NCBI GenBank assembly: GCA_903870275.1
Contig: CAIQCK010000029.1
Coordinates: 1 to 64,000 of the forward strand
Length of the DNA: 64,000 nt
Direction: 5' to 3'
Source of the DNA: an uncultured bacterium
GTDB taxonomy: Bacteria > Verrucomicrobiota > Verrucomicrobiia > CAIQCK01
Part shown: piece by piece, positions 50,576 to 59,526 of the stretch
Layout: every line of letters begins with the position of its first letter
Numbering within the stretch: the stretch's first letter is position 1
Notes under the pieces: model-generated
The model's database searches: none
Told to the model about the DNA's origin: nothing
What the model saw: the letters and a program-made list of their open reading frames with translations, nothing else
Position numbers and translations under genes: made by a program

Positions 50576-51907
50576 TTACCGGAGTGACGCCGCCACCCGC
50601 GTGCTGATGCACCAGAGCGTGGTCTCGGTGCGCAGGAAAATGTCGCCGTCAGAGACCGCAATCGAACTGTTGGTCGGCTCCTTCAGCGGATTGACGGCCA
50701 GTTGCTCGAATTTCGGACTGGCTTTGAGCACCACCACGTCGCCGGATTGGTTCGGATAGTAGAGGCGGTCGCCCGCGAGAACCATGGACGACCAACTGCC
50801 CGCATGATTGCCCACGCCCTGCGGCTTCTGCTCCCACACAAGCTCGCCGGTCGTCAGTTTCAAACACGTGGCCGCGCCGGACGACTGCACGTGGTAAACG
50901 CAGCCGTCCTTGATCACGCCGGAGCCGATGCCGACTTTGGAGCGCACCTGGTTCCACACGCGCTGCGTGGCGGTGACATCGCCGCTGCCGCCCGGCTTCA
51001 CGGCGATGGTATTGCCGTAGAAACCGCCCATGCCCACCACGATGCCTTCGCCAAAAATCGGTGACGTGTAGATGAGCGGGCTCAAGCCGCCGCAGCGCCA
51101 CAGTTCGCGGCCCGTGCGCGGATCGAACCCGCGCGCCTCCATCGGAAACGTCATGACCAGCTCGTCGTGTCTGCCGACGCGGATGACGATGGGTGTGCTC
51201 CACGTGCCGATGACGCCGTCGCTCTTGCCCTTGAAGCCGTCGGTGCGGTCGGCGGTGTCCCACGTTGGCTCGTCGAACTTCCAGATCGTCTTGCCGGTCT
51301 TCTTGTCGAGCGCCACCAGCGACGGGCGCTGGGTCGGGCCGCAGTAGTGAATGCAGAGGTCCTCGAAAATCACCGGCGAGGAGGCGTTGCCCCACAGGTT
51401 GTCAAACTTACCGAAGTCGCGCCGCCATAGCTCGCGCCCGTCGAGGTCGTAGCAAACCAATCCCGCCGAGCCGAAGCTGGCGATGACGCGCTCGCCGTCG
51501 GTCACGGGCGACGCGGAGCAATAGGGATTGGCCGGCTGCGTCCGCTCCGGCTCCGTATAAACCACGCCCTGCTGCCAGAGCAGCCGGCCGTCGCTGCGGT
51601 GGAAGCACATCAACGTGCGCTTCTTCTCCGCGCTGACGGCTTGCGTGACAAACACCCGCTCGCCCCAGACGGTGGCGGTGGAATTGCCGCGTTCTGGCAG
51701 TTTCACGTGCCAGCGGATGTTTTTCGTGTCGGACCATTCCAGCGGCAGGTTCGTCTCGCTGCTGATGCCGCTGCCCTGCACATCGCCGCGCCACGAAGGC
51801 CAGTTGGCCGCGTCCGCGCGCGGCCCGCCGCCAAAAGCGGCCGCCAGCAGCGCGAGACCAAAAGCGGAACGGAGAGCGAAGTTCGGAAGGAGAGAAGGAG
51901 TTTTCAT
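50576..51907 (-). CDS. Secreted PQQ-like beta-propeller (quinoprotein/BamB-like) protein
   Basis: 443 residues; signal peptide to about PRADA. Starts NWPSWRGDVQGSG, then W-motif blades: WSDTKNIRWHVKLPERG, GRLLWQQG, CYDLDGRELWRRDFG, ALDKKTGKTIWKFDE, GFDPRTGRELWRCGG, KLTTGELVWEQK. This is the seven- or eight-bladed PQQ-binding-like fold (PF13360-type) common in Verrucomicrobia and Planctomycetes, often non-enzymatic. No PQQ-ligating disulfide or Ca-site is visible. It runs toward the palindrome at 50461 and is otherwise alone. Confidence 0.87.
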   Translation of the reverse strand: MKTPSLLPNFALRSAFGLALLAAAFGGGPRADAANWPSWRGDVQGSGISSETNLPLEWSDTKNIRWHVKLPERGNSTATVWGERVFVTQAVSAEKKRTLMCFHRSDGRLLWQQGVVYTEPERTQPANPYCSASPVTDGERVIASFGSAGLVCYDLDGRELWRRDFGKFDNLWGNASSPVIFEDLCIHYCGPTQRPSLVALDKKTGKTIWKFDEPTWDTADRTDGFKGKSDGVIGTWSTPIVIRVGRHDELVMTFPMEARGFDPRTGRELWRCGGLSPLIYTSPIFGEGIVVGMGGFYGNTIAVKPGGSGDVTATQRVWNQVRSKVGIGSGVIKDGCVYHVQSSGAATCLKLTTGELVWEQKPQGVGNHAGSWSSMVLAGDRLYYPNQSGDVVVLKASPKFEQLAVNPLKEPTNSSIAVSDGDIFLRTETTLWCISTRVAASLR

Positions 51908-52055
51908 GGCTGTTATGCTTCGGTTGAGTTGACCGATGGACGCAGAGTAGCCGCGCCCCGGAACGGATGCAAGCGCGCGATTCCGCAAGCGAACGCCCGG
52001 TGGTGGGAAGCCACGGATGAACCCAACGCGGCGGAGCCGCAACCCAAGACGGTGA

Positions 52056-52128
52056 GGCGAGACTCCGTCGAGCCTCCTGCTTGGGCGTGTCGGGCTTTCA
52101 GACAACGGAGGCTCGACGGAGTCTCGCC
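52056..52128. repeat. Palindromic element, copy 1 (22-bp perfect arms)
   Basis: Arms 52056-52077 and 52107-52128 are perfect reverse complements; the core reads GAGACTCCGTCGAGCCTCC. The loop carries TTGGGCGTGTCGG. An inverted second copy lies at 53581-53653. Confidence 0.9.
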
Positions 52129-52263
52129 CCACCGATCATAAGTCTTTGCCGCCTGCGAGGACTCTGCGACATTGAAATACAGGTGAAACGCCGATGGGCG
52201 GGGCTGAATCATATGGGTTCGTTTCGTAAAAACACCTATCGATTTGCCCACCCCTGGACATTG

Positions 52264-52296
52264 AAAACGTCGTTTTCCACAGGAAAACGACGTTTT
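52264..52296. repeat. Perfect 15-bp hairpin with 3-base loop
   Basis: AAAACGTCGTTTTCC (52264-52278), loop ACA, GGAAAACGACGTTTT (52282-52296), then one more T. It could terminate transcription on either strand, but no gene ends here; it lies within the repeat field. Confidence 0.85.
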
Positions 52297-52913
52297 TCAG
52301 TTTTGACCGGGGCCATCATTTGGGTTCGTTTTGTAAAACGAGCCACCGGGATTGAGGGAGAGGATGACCACCCCGCCGCCGGCAGCCGGCGTCCATATGG
52401 GGGGCGATTCTGCCACATCCGGCGGCCCGGTTGCGGCGTGCCCGCCAGACCGGCCATGATCCGCTCCATCCGCGCCTGGCGGCTGGACGCCGCCTTGGGC
52501 CTTTCCGTGCAATCCGTATTACCATCCTGCAAAACACTCGCGGCCTGCGAGGACTCTGTGACACGGTAACACAGATTCAAACGGATAGAGCTTCCGTCCC
52601 ATCTGCATTCATCTGAGCCAAAAGGAGTCGGATTGGGTCGGATGGAGTCGGATTCACCCGGATTCACCCGGAGCCGGTCGCCGAAAGGTGGGGCCGGACC
52701 GCCGGGCCGGCCGAACCGACAGTGTTGGGGTGTGACAAAAGCAGTCGGATTCAGCCGGATTGAGTCGGTTCGAGCCGGATAGCCCCGCCCGTGGAATCCG
52801 TGCAACTCCGCTGCTGCGCGAACACGCGGCGAATGTCGGTGTCCGTGGCTTGTTCCCAACCCGGATTGACCCGGATGCAGTCGGACTGAGCCGGAACGAT
52901 TCAGTTGCTGCGG

Positions 52914-53062
52914 CCCCTCACCCCGGCCCTCTCCCCGCTGACGCGGAGCGAGGGAGAGATTCTCCACCGGTAGCGCGGGTAAACCGTTCGGTGTGCACGA
53001 AGGCGAGTGCGGTAGATTTCCCTCTCCCCTCGCTGGCGAGGGGAGAGGGACAGGGTGAGGGG
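52914..53062. repeat. Long inverted repeat with CCTCACC...CTCTCCCC arms
   Basis: A 23-base arm at 52914-52936 is matched by its near reverse complement at 53040-53062, with a ~100-base interior that has further short inverted strings (CGGAGCGAGGGAGAG; CCCTCGCTGG). The same family occurs at 60573-60714. Confidence 0.75.
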
Positions 53063-53580
53063 TGTCGTCCAGGGATGGTGACTGCATCGTTCCGGCTGAG
53101 TCGGGTGGAGTCGGATTCACCCGGATTCGTTTGGATTTTCCGCCACCGCCCCCACCGTCAAGCCAGGTCAAGGGCGGCGTTGAGCCGGCGGACGCCGGGA
53201 TCATCCACCGATGGCACGGAACGGTCCGGGGCGGCGTTGAGCCGCCGCTCGCCGAAGCCGCTTCCCGCTCCGCCCGTGGGTGGGTTGGCTCGCGTTGAAA
53301 GCTCGGGCTGTTCCCGGCCGTCGCTTGGGGGCCTTGGCACACGGGCCGGAGCGCGCGCCGGGCCGCGTCCGGGCCGGCTTGGGGATGGCCGGCACCGGCC
53401 TCCAATCCGGCTCGCTGCGCTGGGTTGGCGGCGCGTCTCATGTTGGGAGGGACTATACAGAGAAACTTGCTAACATGCAAGAGAAAAATGCTAATATTTT
53501 ACGGGTGCCGCCCCTGCCGGTTCGCGGTAGAGGCCGGTGGGGCGCGCCGTTGCGGGGGCTGCCACGGATGAACTCGGTGG

Positions 53581-53653
53581 GGCGAGACTCCGTCGAGCCT
53601 CCGCAGTCTGAAAGCTCGACACGCCCAAGAAGGTGGCTCGACGGAGTCTCGCC
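53581..53653. repeat. Palindromic element, copy 2, inverted relative to copy 1
   Basis: Arms 53581-53602 and 53632-53653 match with one mismatch. The interior (CTCGACACGCCCAAGAA) is the reverse complement of the copy 1 interior, so the two elements are in opposite orientation about 1.45 kb apart. Copy 2 ends ~115 bases before the STAND gene start. Confidence 0.88.
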
Positions 53654-53767
53654 CCACCACATTGGATTGCGGCTCCGCCGCACTGTGTGTATCCGTGGCT
53701 TCCCCTCCCCGGCTGGCTTGTCCCGCGCTTGCATCTGCGCCCCGGCTCCGGCAACATGCGCGCCGGA

Positions 53768-56257
53768 ATGAGCACAAAGCGATTCCGCATCGCCTTTTCC
53801 TTCGCGGGGGAAAAGCGCGACTTTGTCTCCAAGGTCGCCGACATTCTCGCCCAACGTTTCGGTCGAGACACCATCCTCTACGACAAGTATCACGAGGCCG
53901 AGTTCGCGCGAGGCGATCTCGGCATCTATCTGCCGGAGCTTTATCACAAGCGGTGCGACCTCGTCGTCGTTGTGGTATGTCCAAACTACGGTGAAAAAGA
54001 ATGGACTGGCTTGGAATGGGCCGCAATCCACGACTTACTGAAAAAGCGCAAAGTCGAAGAAGTCCTCCTCACACGCTTTGGTCACGCTGAGGTTGCTGGT
54101 CTCTATTCCACCGCTGGATTCATCGAACTCGACGACAAGACGCCGGAAGAAGCCGCCAACCTCATCCTCGAACGGCTTGCGCTCAACGAAGGCAAGTCCA
54201 AGGATTTCTATCAGAAACCCGTTGCCACGAGCGGCGAAACTCCGAAGACTTCCATCCCCAACAACCTCCCGCGCCTCCAGCCGTTCTTCGGGCGCACCGA
54301 CGAACTCAAACAAATCCGCGAAGCCCTCGAACCGGAGAACCGCACTTGGGGCGCGCTCATTGACGGGCCGGGCGGGATGGGAAAGACCTCGCTCGCCGTC
54401 CGAGCGGCCTACGACTGTCCGACGGGACAGTTCCAACGCATCATCTTCCTCTCCGTGAAGGAGCGCGAGATGGACGACGATGGCGAACGCAAGCTCACCG
54501 GCTTCATCCTGCCGGGGTTTCTCGAGATGCTCAATGAACTCGCTCGCCAGTTGGGGCAGCCGGACATCACGAAGGCCCCGGAGGACCAGCGCGTCCGGCT
54601 GCTGCTTGAGGCCCTTCGCCCGGCGCAGGCGCTGCTCATTCTCGATAATCTCGAATCCATTTCCAAGTCCGACCGCGACCAGCTTTTCACTTTCGTCAAA
54701 CGCCTGCCGCAGGGCTGCAAGGCAATCCTCACCAGCCGCCGTCGCATCGGGTCCGGCTCCGAGGAGCTCATCCTCGAACAACTCGATCAAATCGCCGCGC
54801 TGGCGACCCTGGCCGACCTCGCCCGGCACAACAAACTCCTTGCGAAGACCAGCGAGGCCGAACGCATTGCCCTCTACACACAGACCGGTGGCAAACCGCT
54901 GCTCCTGCGTTGGGTGGCTGGGCAGCTTGGCCGCGGCAGTTGCCGCACCTTCACCGATGCGCTCCACTTTCTGACCACCTGCCCGAAGGAAAATGACCCG
55001 CTGGAGTTCGTCTTCGGTGACCTCGTGGGAGAGTTCACCCCGGAGGAGACACGGGTGCTCTGTGCCCTCACCTACTTCAGCCTGCAAGCGAAGGTGGAGC
55101 ACATTGCCGAGGTGGCCGGCGACTCCGAGCCTCCGCGTAACAGCCGACGTGAGGAGGCTCATCCTCTTTTGAAGGAGGGAAGCCAGAGCCTCCTCACGTC
55201 GGCTGCTACTCGCGAATCGGTCGAGACCGCTCTACGCAGCCTTGCCAACCGCTCGCTCGTCGTTCCCGATCAGGAGGAGGAAGCCTTCGCCATCGTGCCG
55301 ATGGTTGCCGAGTTCCTGCGCCGCAAACGGCCCGAAGTCGTCACTGAAACCGGCAACCGGTTGGAGAAACGCGCCTATGCGCTGATTTTAGAAAATGGCT
55401 ACGGCCGGAATGCACCCTTCGAAATACTCGATGCCGCCTGGCCCACGGTAGCCCCAGCCTTGCCCCTCTTTCTCAGCGGACCAAATGATCGGCTCCAGAC
55501 CGTGTGCCATGCCCTTGACACCTTCCTCGATTCCACAGGCCGCTGGGATGAACGACTTTCGTTCTGTCAACAGGCCGAAACCAAGGCCGTGGCGGCCAAC
55601 GATTACGCCGAAGCCGGCTGGCGGGCCTATGAAGCGGGCACGGGGTATGACCGGCGCGAGCAGGCGGGCGAGGTTCTCGCCTGTGCCTACCGAGCGGCGG
55701 CGCACTGGCAAAAAGCTAAAGCTAGTACCCGATTGTGCGCCATTGCTATTCAGATGTACGGAGACGGACATTGCCTCAATGCGGATTACGAAAACGCCAT
55801 CACCGCCTATCGCGAGGCACTCCAACTGCACCGTAGCTTGTCCGCCGAGAGTGAGGATGTGACCATTGCCCTTAGCGCTCTGGCGGACGCGGAGATGTTT
55901 TCCGAAGATATCGTTGCGGCGGAGCGAGATTATCGGGAAGCGTTGCGAGTGGCTCGCGTCCGCAACTTTAGAAAAGGCGTAGCTGCATATACGTGCAAAC
56001 TAGCTGGCGTGGCGGTGAAGCGCCAAGACTGGCTGGGTACCGAGGCATTAGCGCAAGAAAGCCTCACATTGGCTGGGGATCTAGGCATCCAGCAGTTGAT
56101 CGCGGACGATTGCTACTACCTCGCCCAAGCCTTGGCTCGGCAGGAGAAGAAGGCGAAAGGGCTACCCTACGCCCGGCGCGCTGTGGAAATCTTCACCAAA
56201 CTCGGCTCACCCAGTATCAAGTTCGCCCGCGCGATTCTCGCGGAGTGTGAAGGCTGA
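53768..56257 (+). CDS. TIR-like/NB-ARC/TPR STAND ATPase, probable immune sensor
   Basis: 829 residues from ATG 53768. Residues 1-130 form a TIR/SEFIR-like fold: FRIAFSFAGEKRDFV, ILYDKYHEAEFARGD, CDLVVVVVCPNYGEKEW then GLEWAAI with a conserved Glu. NB-ARC ATPase follows: FFGRTDELKQI, Walker A GPGGMGKTS (200-208), Walker B LLILDNLE (~290), SRRRIGS. The C-terminus (600-820) holds TPR-like repeats (AITAYREALQLHRSL; AERDYREALRVAR). Architecture equals plant/bacterial NLRs that sense phage and trigger NADase-type TIR effectors; activity here is inferred. A 30-codon insertion at about 458-490 is made of a palindromic repeat and stays in frame. No partner genes are adjacent. Confidence 0.85.
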   Translation: MSTKRFRIAFSFAGEKRDFVSKVADILAQRFGRDTILYDKYHEAEFARGDLGIYLPELYHKRCDLVVVVVCPNYGEKEWTGLEWAAIHDLLKKRKVEEVLLTRFGHAEVAGLYSTAGFIELDDKTPEEAANLILERLALNEGKSKDFYQKPVATSGETPKTSIPNNLPRLQPFFGRTDELKQIREALEPENRTWGALIDGPGGMGKTSLAVRAAYDCPTGQFQRIIFLSVKEREMDDDGERKLTGFILPGFLEMLNELARQLGQPDITKAPEDQRVRLLLEALRPAQALLILDNLESISKSDRDQLFTFVKRLPQGCKAILTSRRRIGSGSEELILEQLDQIAALATLADLARHNKLLAKTSEAERIALYTQTGGKPLLLRWVAGQLGRGSCRTFTDALHFLTTCPKENDPLEFVFGDLVGEFTPEETRVLCALTYFSLQAKVEHIAEVAGDSEPPRNSRREEAHPLLKEGSQSLLTSAATRESVETALRSLANRSLVVPDQEEEAFAIVPMVAEFLRRKRPEVVTETGNRLEKRAYALILENGYGRNAPFEILDAAWPTVAPALPLFLSGPNDRLQTVCHALDTFLDSTGRWDERLSFCQQAETKAVAANDYAEAGWRAYEAGTGYDRREQAGEVLACAYRAAAHWQKAKASTRLCAIAIQMYGDGHCLNADYENAITAYREALQLHRSLSAESEDVTIALSALADAEMFSEDIVAAERDYREALRVARVRNFRKGVAAYTCKLAGVAVKRQDWLGTEALAQESLTLAGDLGIQQLIADDCYYLAQALARQEKKAKGLPYARRAVEIFTKLGSPSIKFARAILAECEG
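55142..55204. repeat. Palindromic repeat inserted in frame inside the STAND gene
   Basis: AGCCGACGTGAGGAGGCT (55142-55159) and its exact reverse complement (55187-55204) flank 27 bases. The element is translated as part of the NB-ARC/TPR linker (NSRREEAHPLLKEGSQSLL) without a stop or frameshift. It looks like an intergenic REP/MITE-type element that entered a gene. Confidence 0.9.
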
Positions 56258-56327
56258 CTTCGTGCAGCCGTGAAGGTTGCCACTTGTTCAGCAACGAACC
56301 GACGCGCAAGACGCCTGCGCCGTTGCG

Positions 56328-57338
56328 TTACACCGCCCGCTTGATCGCCTCGATGTCCTTGTAGCTGCGGAGGTCGTAGGCGATGCGGGCGGAGTCGAGG
56401 ACACTGGTCAGGGCGCGCAGGGCCACGCCGAATCCGTCGGGGCCGCTCGTGCCGCCGAACTGGCCGCCGCCTTTGATGTGCGGCTCCAGGTCGAGGAAGA
56501 CGCCGGGCACGCCGAGTTTCCTGAGCTTGCGGTCGAGGGCGGGAATGCGTTTGGCGAAGTCCTTGAGGATGGCGGGATGGTTGCAATCGCCTTCGTCGCA
56601 AGGGACGAAATTTTTCAGCATCGCCTCGTCCACGTAGCCGCGCCACTGGAGTTTGCCCTTCTGGCGGTAATCCTTGATGTGCATCCAGCCGATGCCGTCC
56701 TTCATGGCGCGGTAATGCTCGACGACGGCCTTGCCGCTGCCGAGCTGGACGAACAGGTTGCCGGCGTCGAAGACGAGCACGAGCGACTTGCTGTTGACGT
56801 GCTTGTAGAGCTCCATGATCAGGTGGCCGTTCTGGCCGACGAGGTTCGGCTCGACTTCGAGGCCGAAGACGACGCCGCCCGCCTCGCAACGCGCGACGAT
56901 CTCCGCGATCATGTCGCCCGCCTGCCGCACATAGTCCTCCGGCCGCTCGCCTTTCGGCGGGTAGAATGAGAAGCCGCGGATGAGCTTGGTGCCGAACGCC
57001 TGCGCGAGCATGATGGCGTGGCGCACGTCGTGGTCCACGTATTGGCGGAACGGCACGTAGCGGTTTTTCGTGCCGTCGTCCACGTCCTTGATCTTCACCT
57101 TGCCGACGGGCGAGCCGAGGGTGGCGACGCTGACGCCAAAGTCGCTGTGGAACTGCTGGAGCGTCTTGATTTCGTCGTCGGTGAGCTGCATCACGTTCTT
57201 GACGCCGTTGCCGGCGTCCACGAAGCGAAGGCTGTAATATTTCAAGCCGGCGGTGGCGAGCAGCGTCATCTGTTCGAGCGCGGTCTTCCTGACCGCGCCC
57301 TCGTCGGCGAAACCGGATAGTAAAACTTTGGGTGTCAT
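56328..57338 (-). CDS. Sugar phosphate isomerase/epimerase-like TIM-barrel protein (AP-endonuclease-2 family)
   Basis: 336 residues. The xylose-isomerase-like barrel is seen in GLKYYSLRFVDAGNG, VEPNLVGQNGHL, LVLVFDAGNLFVQ, MHIKDYRQ, CDEGDCNHPAIL. The divalent-metal pattern (Glu about 161, Asp about 190, His about 218, Glu late in DLEPH) is present. Members convert inosose, keto-sugars or dihydroxyacetone-type compounds. No signal peptide. It faces the STAND gene convergently. The substrate is unknown. Confidence 0.87.
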   Translation of the reverse strand: MTPKVLLSGFADEGAVRKTALEQMTLLATAGLKYYSLRFVDAGNGVKNVMQLTDDEIKTLQQFHSDFGVSVATLGSPVGKVKIKDVDDGTKNRYVPFRQYVDHDVRHAIMLAQAFGTKLIRGFSFYPPKGERPEDYVRQAGDMIAEIVARCEAGGVVFGLEVEPNLVGQNGHLIMELYKHVNSKSLVLVFDAGNLFVQLGSGKAVVEHYRAMKDGIGWMHIKDYRQKGKLQWRGYVDEAMLKNFVPCDEGDCNHPAILKDFAKRIPALDRKLRKLGVPGVFLDLEPHIKGGGQFGGTSGPDGFGVALRALTSVLDSARIAYDLRSYKDIEAIKRAV

Positions 57339-57434
57339 GGGGCGGTTGTTTTACACGAACCGCCGCCCAACTGAAAGGTTGAACTGCGGTGACGGACAGC
57401 ATAATACCGGTTGCAGATTGGAACTGCGCAACGG

Positions 57435-57505
57435 CTGTAGCGGCGGTCTCTGACCGCCGGTTGTTGAATTATCAATGATTCGGCGGTCAGAGACCGCCGC
57501 TACAG
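57435..57505. repeat. REP-like palindrome, family GCGGCGGTC, copy 1
   Basis: 25-base arms 57435-57459 and 57481-57505 are perfect complements containing CGGCGGTCTCTGACCGCCG. It lies between the divergent isomerase and PLP-enzyme genes, and a diverged second copy is at 59440-59511. Confidence 0.9.
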
Positions 57506-57550
57506 GGCCAGGAGCGAATTCCAGATGGTGCAAAGCTTGGTTCGTCGTTC

Positions 57551-58666
57551 ATGTCACATTCCAACATTCATTTGCTCGAACGTTTTCCGCGACTGCGCGA
57601 CACGATGCCGTTCGTGGCGCTCGGCACGTATCCGACGCCGGTGGAACGCCTCGCCGCCGTCGAGCGCGCCACACTTTTGCCGGCGAACACGCAGCTCTGG
57701 GTGAAGCGCGACGATCTTTCCGGCGAGCCGTGGGGGATGAGCAAGGTGCGCAAGCTGGAGTATTACTTCGGCGACGCGCAGGCCGCCGGCGCGCGGCGCG
57801 TGCTGACGTTCGGCCCGCTCGGCTCCAACCACGCGCTGGCGACGGCGATTTACGGAAAGCAACTCGGCTTCGAGGTGCATCTCCAGCTCTGGCCAGAGCC
57901 GCTCACGGAGCGCGTCGGCCAGACGCTGCTGGCCGAGCAAGCGCTGGGCGCAAAACTGTTCCTCGTCGGCACACTCGACGAACGCGCGCTGGTGGCGCTG
58001 GCGGACGACGCAAGCTCCACGCTCCACGCTCCACGCTCCCCTTCCGTTTACGTCATCCCGCCCGCCGGCACCGATCCGGTCGGCGCGATGGGCTATGTCG
58101 AGGCCGGCCTGGAAATCGGCGCGCAAGCGGCTCGCGGCGAACTGCCCGCGCCGGACTTCGTTCACGCGGCCGGCGGCACCGGCGGCGTCGCGGCGGGACT
58201 GGTCATCGGGCTGCGGCTGGCGGGGTTGCGCAGCCGCGTCGTGGCGATCCGCTGCGTGGCGGCGGAGGTGTTGACGGAGCTGCGCGTGATGTTTCTCGCG
58301 CGACGGCTGCGCCAACGGCTCGCGCGGCTGGCGGGCGTCGAAGAATCGTCGCTGCCGCAACCGGCGGCGGAGGATTTTCTGATTCTTCACGACCAGGCCG
58401 GCGGCGGTTACGGCCGACCGACCGAAGCCTCGGCGCGCGCGCGCGACTTGTTTGCCGCCGAAGCGGGACTGACGCTCGACACCACCTATACCGCGAAAGC
58501 CGCCGCGGGCATGCTGGCCTTTGCCGCCTGCCGCGAAGGCGAAGGCCGGCGGCATCTTTTCTTCCACACCTACGCGCACCGCGACCTCGCGGCGCTGGCC
58601 GGCCGGACCACTCGCGGGGATTTGCCGGAGCCGTTCCGGGCGCTGTTTGAAGGCGCGGCGAAATAA
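57551..58666 (+). CDS. Fold-type II PLP enzyme (D-cysteine desulfhydrase/ACC deaminase-like)
   Basis: 371 residues. Seen are LWVKRDDLSG, then GMSKVRKLEYYFGDA with PLP-lysine K65 (the usual GGNK is GMSK), GPLGSNHALATAIY binding the phosphate/substrate, VYVIPPAGTDPVGAMGYVEAGLEI, and AAGGTGGVAAGLVIGLR. The family turns D-cysteine or 1-aminocyclopropane-carboxylate into 2-keto acid plus ammonia (and H2S). An extra peptide SSTLHAPRSPS at about 158-168 comes from CTCCACGCTCCACGC microsatellite repeats inside the gene, as also seen upstream of hypE. Divergent from the isomerase. Confidence 0.87.
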   Translation: MSHSNIHLLERFPRLRDTMPFVALGTYPTPVERLAAVERATLLPANTQLWVKRDDLSGEPWGMSKVRKLEYYFGDAQAAGARRVLTFGPLGSNHALATAIYGKQLGFEVHLQLWPEPLTERVGQTLLAEQALGAKLFLVGTLDERALVALADDASSTLHAPRSPSVYVIPPAGTDPVGAMGYVEAGLEIGAQAARGELPAPDFVHAAGGTGGVAAGLVIGLRLAGLRSRVVAIRCVAAEVLTELRVMFLARRLRQRLARLAGVEESSLPQPAAEDFLILHDQAGGGYGRPTEASARARDLFAAEAGLTLDTTYTAKAAAGMLAFAACREGEGRRHLFFHTYAHRDLAALAGRTTRGDLPEPFRALFEGAAK

Positions 58667-58705
58667 AGTTGCATTTCGCCGCCGGTATCCGAGACAATCC
58701 ACCCA

Positions 58706-59413
58706 ATGATGGAGCGAGAGGAGCGTTATTTCGATTTCAAGGAGGCGTTTCGCGCCGTGACGCGCGACTCCGGCTGGTGGTGGAAGGTGCTGGCCGGCGG
58801 GCCGATGCTTTTCTGCCCGCTGACGTTTTTGATTCCCCTCGGGTTTACGATGGAGGTGCTGCGGCGCGCGAAGAACAATCCGGAAAAATTCATCCTGCCG
58901 GGCTTCGGCGTGCGGCTCTGGGGGCGCTACATCGCGGAAGGCGGCGTGAAGCTGGTGATTGCGTGCGGAACGCTGCTCGCGCCGGCACTCGCGTGGCTTG
59001 GGTTTACCTGGGCCGTGGCGTTGATCCTCCATTTTCCGGGAGCGGAACGATGGCAATTCTTTTTCAAGGTGTTGTTGCCGTTTGCCTCGCCCGTGGCGCT
59101 CTTCGTGACGCTGCCGTTTTGCGCGGTGGGATGCTGCCGCTATCTGGACACCGGACGCATCGCACCGGCGTTCGACTACGCGACAAACTTCCGGATTTAC
59201 CGCGAAGGTTTCGTGGATTTCTCCATCGGCGCGATCTTCGTGCTGGGGATGAACGCCGTCGCGCAAACATGGCTGTTGCTGCTGCCGTGGGGCGTGTTTT
59301 TCAGCGTGTGCCTGGTGGACTACTGGTTCGGGCCGATTTACAATCAGGCCGCCCAGCGCGTCAAACACCAGGACGAACTCGCGGCGGCGGAGAACGCAGA
59401 GAACGTCGAATAG
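58706..59413 (+). CDS. DUF4013-like membrane protein
   Basis: 235 residues with about five to six hydrophobic segments (WWKVLAGGPMLFCPLTFLIPLGFTM; VKLVIACGTLLAPALAWLGFTWAVALIL; LLPFASPVALFVTLPFCAV; AIFVLGMNAVAQTWLLLLPWGVFFSVCLVDY). The arrangement and YATNFRIYREGFVDFSIG resemble DUF4013 proteins, of unknown function. The N-terminus REERYFDFKEAFRAVTRD and the C-terminal EDELAAAENAENVE-type tail are cytoplasmic. It is 39 bases downstream of the PLP enzyme and may be in the same transcript. Confidence 0.7.
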   Translation: MMEREERYFDFKEAFRAVTRDSGWWWKVLAGGPMLFCPLTFLIPLGFTMEVLRRAKNNPEKFILPGFGVRLWGRYIAEGGVKLVIACGTLLAPALAWLGFTWAVALILHFPGAERWQFFFKVLLPFASPVALFVTLPFCAVGCCRYLDTGRIAPAFDYATNFRIYREGFVDFSIGAIFVLGMNAVAQTWLLLLPWGVFFSVCLVDYWFGPIYNQAAQRVKHQDELAAAENAENVE

Positions 59414-59439
59414 AATCCCCGCGAACGCCGTCGGCCACA

Positions 59440-59511
59440 CTGTAGTGGCGATCGGAGACCGCCGTTTCGAATGATGACGAAACAACCGGCGGTCGGAGAC
59501 CGCCGCTACAG
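59440..59511. repeat. REP-like palindrome, family GCGGCGGTC, copy 2
   Basis: Arms 59440-59464 and 59487-59511 complement each other with a few mismatches; the inner strings match the copy at 57435-57505. It lies between the convergent DUF4013-like and TetR genes. Confidence 0.85.
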
Positions 59512-59526
59512 GGCTTTTGCCGTGTG

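Larger units (their letters stand above)
51908..53767. other. 1.9 kb gene-free repeat field
   Basis: No frame here has a family signature or usable start. It contains two inverted copies of one palindrome (52056-52128, 53581-53653), a 15-bp hairpin (52264-52296), two GGTTCGTTT copies of the repeat family at 25.1 kb, and two CCTCACC...CTCTCCCC blocks (52914-52936, inverted at 53040-53062). Many GAGTCGGATTCACCCGGATTC-like direct repeats lie between 52620 and 53130. The string GCCTGCGAGGACTCTG occurs at about 52153 and 52544. It separates the PQQ gene from the STAND gene. Confidence 0.8.

Noticed and set aside
52236-53480. Frames of 237-414 codons in the repeat field
   Set aside because: They are built from repeat units (KTNP-like strings) and have no domain or start signal.
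56167-57402. A 411-codon minus frame over the sugar isomerase gene
   Set aside because: It is in another frame of the same strand, Arg-rich and motif-free; the 336-residue isomerase is the real gene.
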